The position numbers and the translations under genes were made by a program. Positions 63,040 through 64,000 of a stretch of 64,000 nucleotides of DNA are shown here, in pieces; the first letter of the stretch is position 1, and the number at the start of each line of letters is the position of its first letter. The stretch spans positions 1,116,001 to 1,180,000 of the forward strand of contig OY723302.1 of NCBI GenBank assembly GCA_963210315.1, read 5' to 3'. The notes beneath the pieces are model-generated. The model searched no databases and was not told the origin of the DNA. It saw only the letters and a list, made by a program, of their open reading frames with translations. The DNA comes from Rhynchopus euleeides (taxonomy: Eukaryota; Euglenozoa; Diplonemea; Diplonemida; Diplonemidae).

Positions 63040-64000
63040 ATGGCCGAGGCTGCGCCCGCCACAGCAGCCGCCGCCCCCGGCAGCGAGCCTGCGCCGTCCA
63101 CTGGCGGTGGCACGCCACCCGCCGCCGCCACCCCGCCTTCCTTGGGGCCCCTCGGGTCGGCCCTGCTGCAGCAGCAGCAGCAGCAGCAGGAGGCTGATGA
63201 GGAGGCTGCGGCGCGGGCACCGCTGCCGCTGCCGCCGCCGCCGCACCCTTCGGGGGTGGCTGGGCCAGCCCGGGGTGGGCAGCAGCAGCAGCAGCGTCTG
63301 AAGGGGGCTAACATCTCTCGGGTTCATGAGCGGAAGGTCGCGCGTGAGGGGCGCCGCGCGAAAGACCAGGAGCTGCGCTTCGACAAGGCGATGAGCTTCG
63401 AGCTGCTGAAGCAGTCCGCCATGGCCAGCATGCTCGACAAAGGCCTGGCGCGGTGCGTCACGGCAAGCCCCCTTGTGGTCCGCGCCATCATGCTCCAGTG
63501 CTGCTATGTCGCAAAGGTGCTTCGCGGCGTCAAACACCGCATGGTCCAGGGGATGTCTGCAGGCGCTGCCGACCCCAATATCGCCCTCCAGTCCAAGCCA
63601 GCCCGTGTCCTCCGCGCGTTTGAGACAAGCACATGGCCCAGCCTGGCTGTGGCGCTGCCCACCCAGGTGTCCATCGGCATCATCGGATGCGGTGTTGTCG
63701 GGACGCAGGTCCTCGAGGGGCTGCTGTCATCACGCCTCTTCCACGTCACCTGCCTCAGCGTCTCCACACGGCAGCCCAACCACCTCCCCGCCTATGTGCA
63801 GGAGGGCGTCCAGGCGTGCTACGACAATGCGGAGATAGCCTCCTCTGCCGACCTGCTCATCCTCGCTGTCCTCCCCACGCAGTTCCAGGATGTGGCGCGC
63901 ACGGTGCGCGGGAGGGTGAAGAAGACGGCGGTTGTGATGAGCACCCTGCTGGGTGTGAGTGCGGAGAGGGTCGGCACGGTGTTGGAGCATCCGTGCTGCC
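63040..64000 (+). CDS. NOXRED1/P5CR-like NADP-dependent oxidoreductase, 3' partial
   Basis: Open from ATG 63040 to the right edge (320 codons visible). The first 90 residues are Ala/Pro/Gln-rich with CAG-encoded Gln runs. A helical basic segment follows (ISRVHERKVAREGRRAKDQE). At about residue 210 a Rossmann fold starts: VSIGIIGCGVVGTQVLEGLL (GxGxxG), then LSVSTRQPNHLPAY, where STRQP would bind the NADP phosphate, and ADLLILAVLPTQFQDVA. This pattern is that of pyrroline-5-carboxylate reductase relatives, and the LPTQF plus STRQP wording is closest to NOXRED1. Substrate unknown. The catalytic C-terminal dimer domain lies beyond the window. Confidence 0.8.
   Translation, partial: MAEAAPATAAAAPGSEPAPSTGGGTPPAAATPPSLGPLGSALLQQQQQQQEADEEAAARAPLPLPPPPHPSGVAGPARGGQQQQQRLKGANISRVHERKVAREGRRAKDQELRFDKAMSFELLKQSAMASMLDKGLARCVTASPLVVRAIMLQCCYVAKVLRGVKHRMVQGMSAGAADPNIALQSKPARVLRAFETSTWPSLAVALPTQVSIGIIGCGVVGTQVLEGLLSSRLFHVTCLSVSTRQPNHLPAYVQEGVQACYDNAEIASSADLLILAVLPTQFQDVARTVRGRVKKTAVVMSTLLGVSAERVGTVLEHPCC

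Overview
The window is nuclear DNA from an unidentified single-celled eukaryote. The exons are GC-rich with strong G/C at third codon positions, and TAA, TAG and TGA all serve as ordinary stops. Genes are interrupted by introns of roughly 140 to 2,400 bases with a marked GTATG donor preference (10 of the 15 introns inferred here) and YAG acceptors. Intergenic DNA is full of long G or C homopolymers, CA microsatellites and short palindromes. A CAG lies shortly upstream of several start codons, which could mark 5' UTR introns or spliced-leader acceptors; a diplonemid or other euglenozoan is possible, but I cannot assign the lineage.

Host genes, left to right: a WD40 membrane protein cut by the left edge (to 842); a ubiquitin-like-domain protein in four exons (9844-12116); a predicted mitochondrial membrane protein in four exons, one of whose introns carries a 2.2 kb mobile element (23276-27154); a small zinc-ribbon protein (27756-28004); the TOR kinase in four exons, 2,868 residues (28725-37844); a PDK1-type kinase with a PH domain (40946-42428); a two-exon unknown (44674-45405); an RTF1-like Plus3-domain protein in four exons (47416-51783); an intronless unknown (52432-53628); a 53-residue membrane protein (58882-59043); and the start of a NOXRED1/P5CR-like oxidoreductase (63040 to the right edge). 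TOR and PDK1 are upstream regulators of AGC kinases; their closeness may be chance.

Mobile DNA fills most of the rest: a 5'-truncated LINE between CA microsatellites (about 1284-5036); a non-coding element with 355-base terminal direct repeats that fold into a cloverleaf (7181-8331); a two-gene DNA transposon whose transposase shows the catalytic layout of Transib/RAG1 (12742-16142); a tandem 179-base repeat (19544-20080); a foldback-bearing element in an intron (24446-26605); a TA-flanked MITE (38058-38402); a 1.5 kb inverted-repeat element abutting a hAT-like transposon (53817-58665); and a 1 kb element whose terminal repeats contain a flipped module (60401-61440). Two families of very stable GC-rich hairpins are scattered throughout.

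The strongest candidates for something undescribed are the RAG1/Transib-like two-gene transposon, the cloverleaf-bearing direct-repeat element, and the G-R-A triloop hairpin family. All assignments come from reading the sequence alone; no database search was possible.
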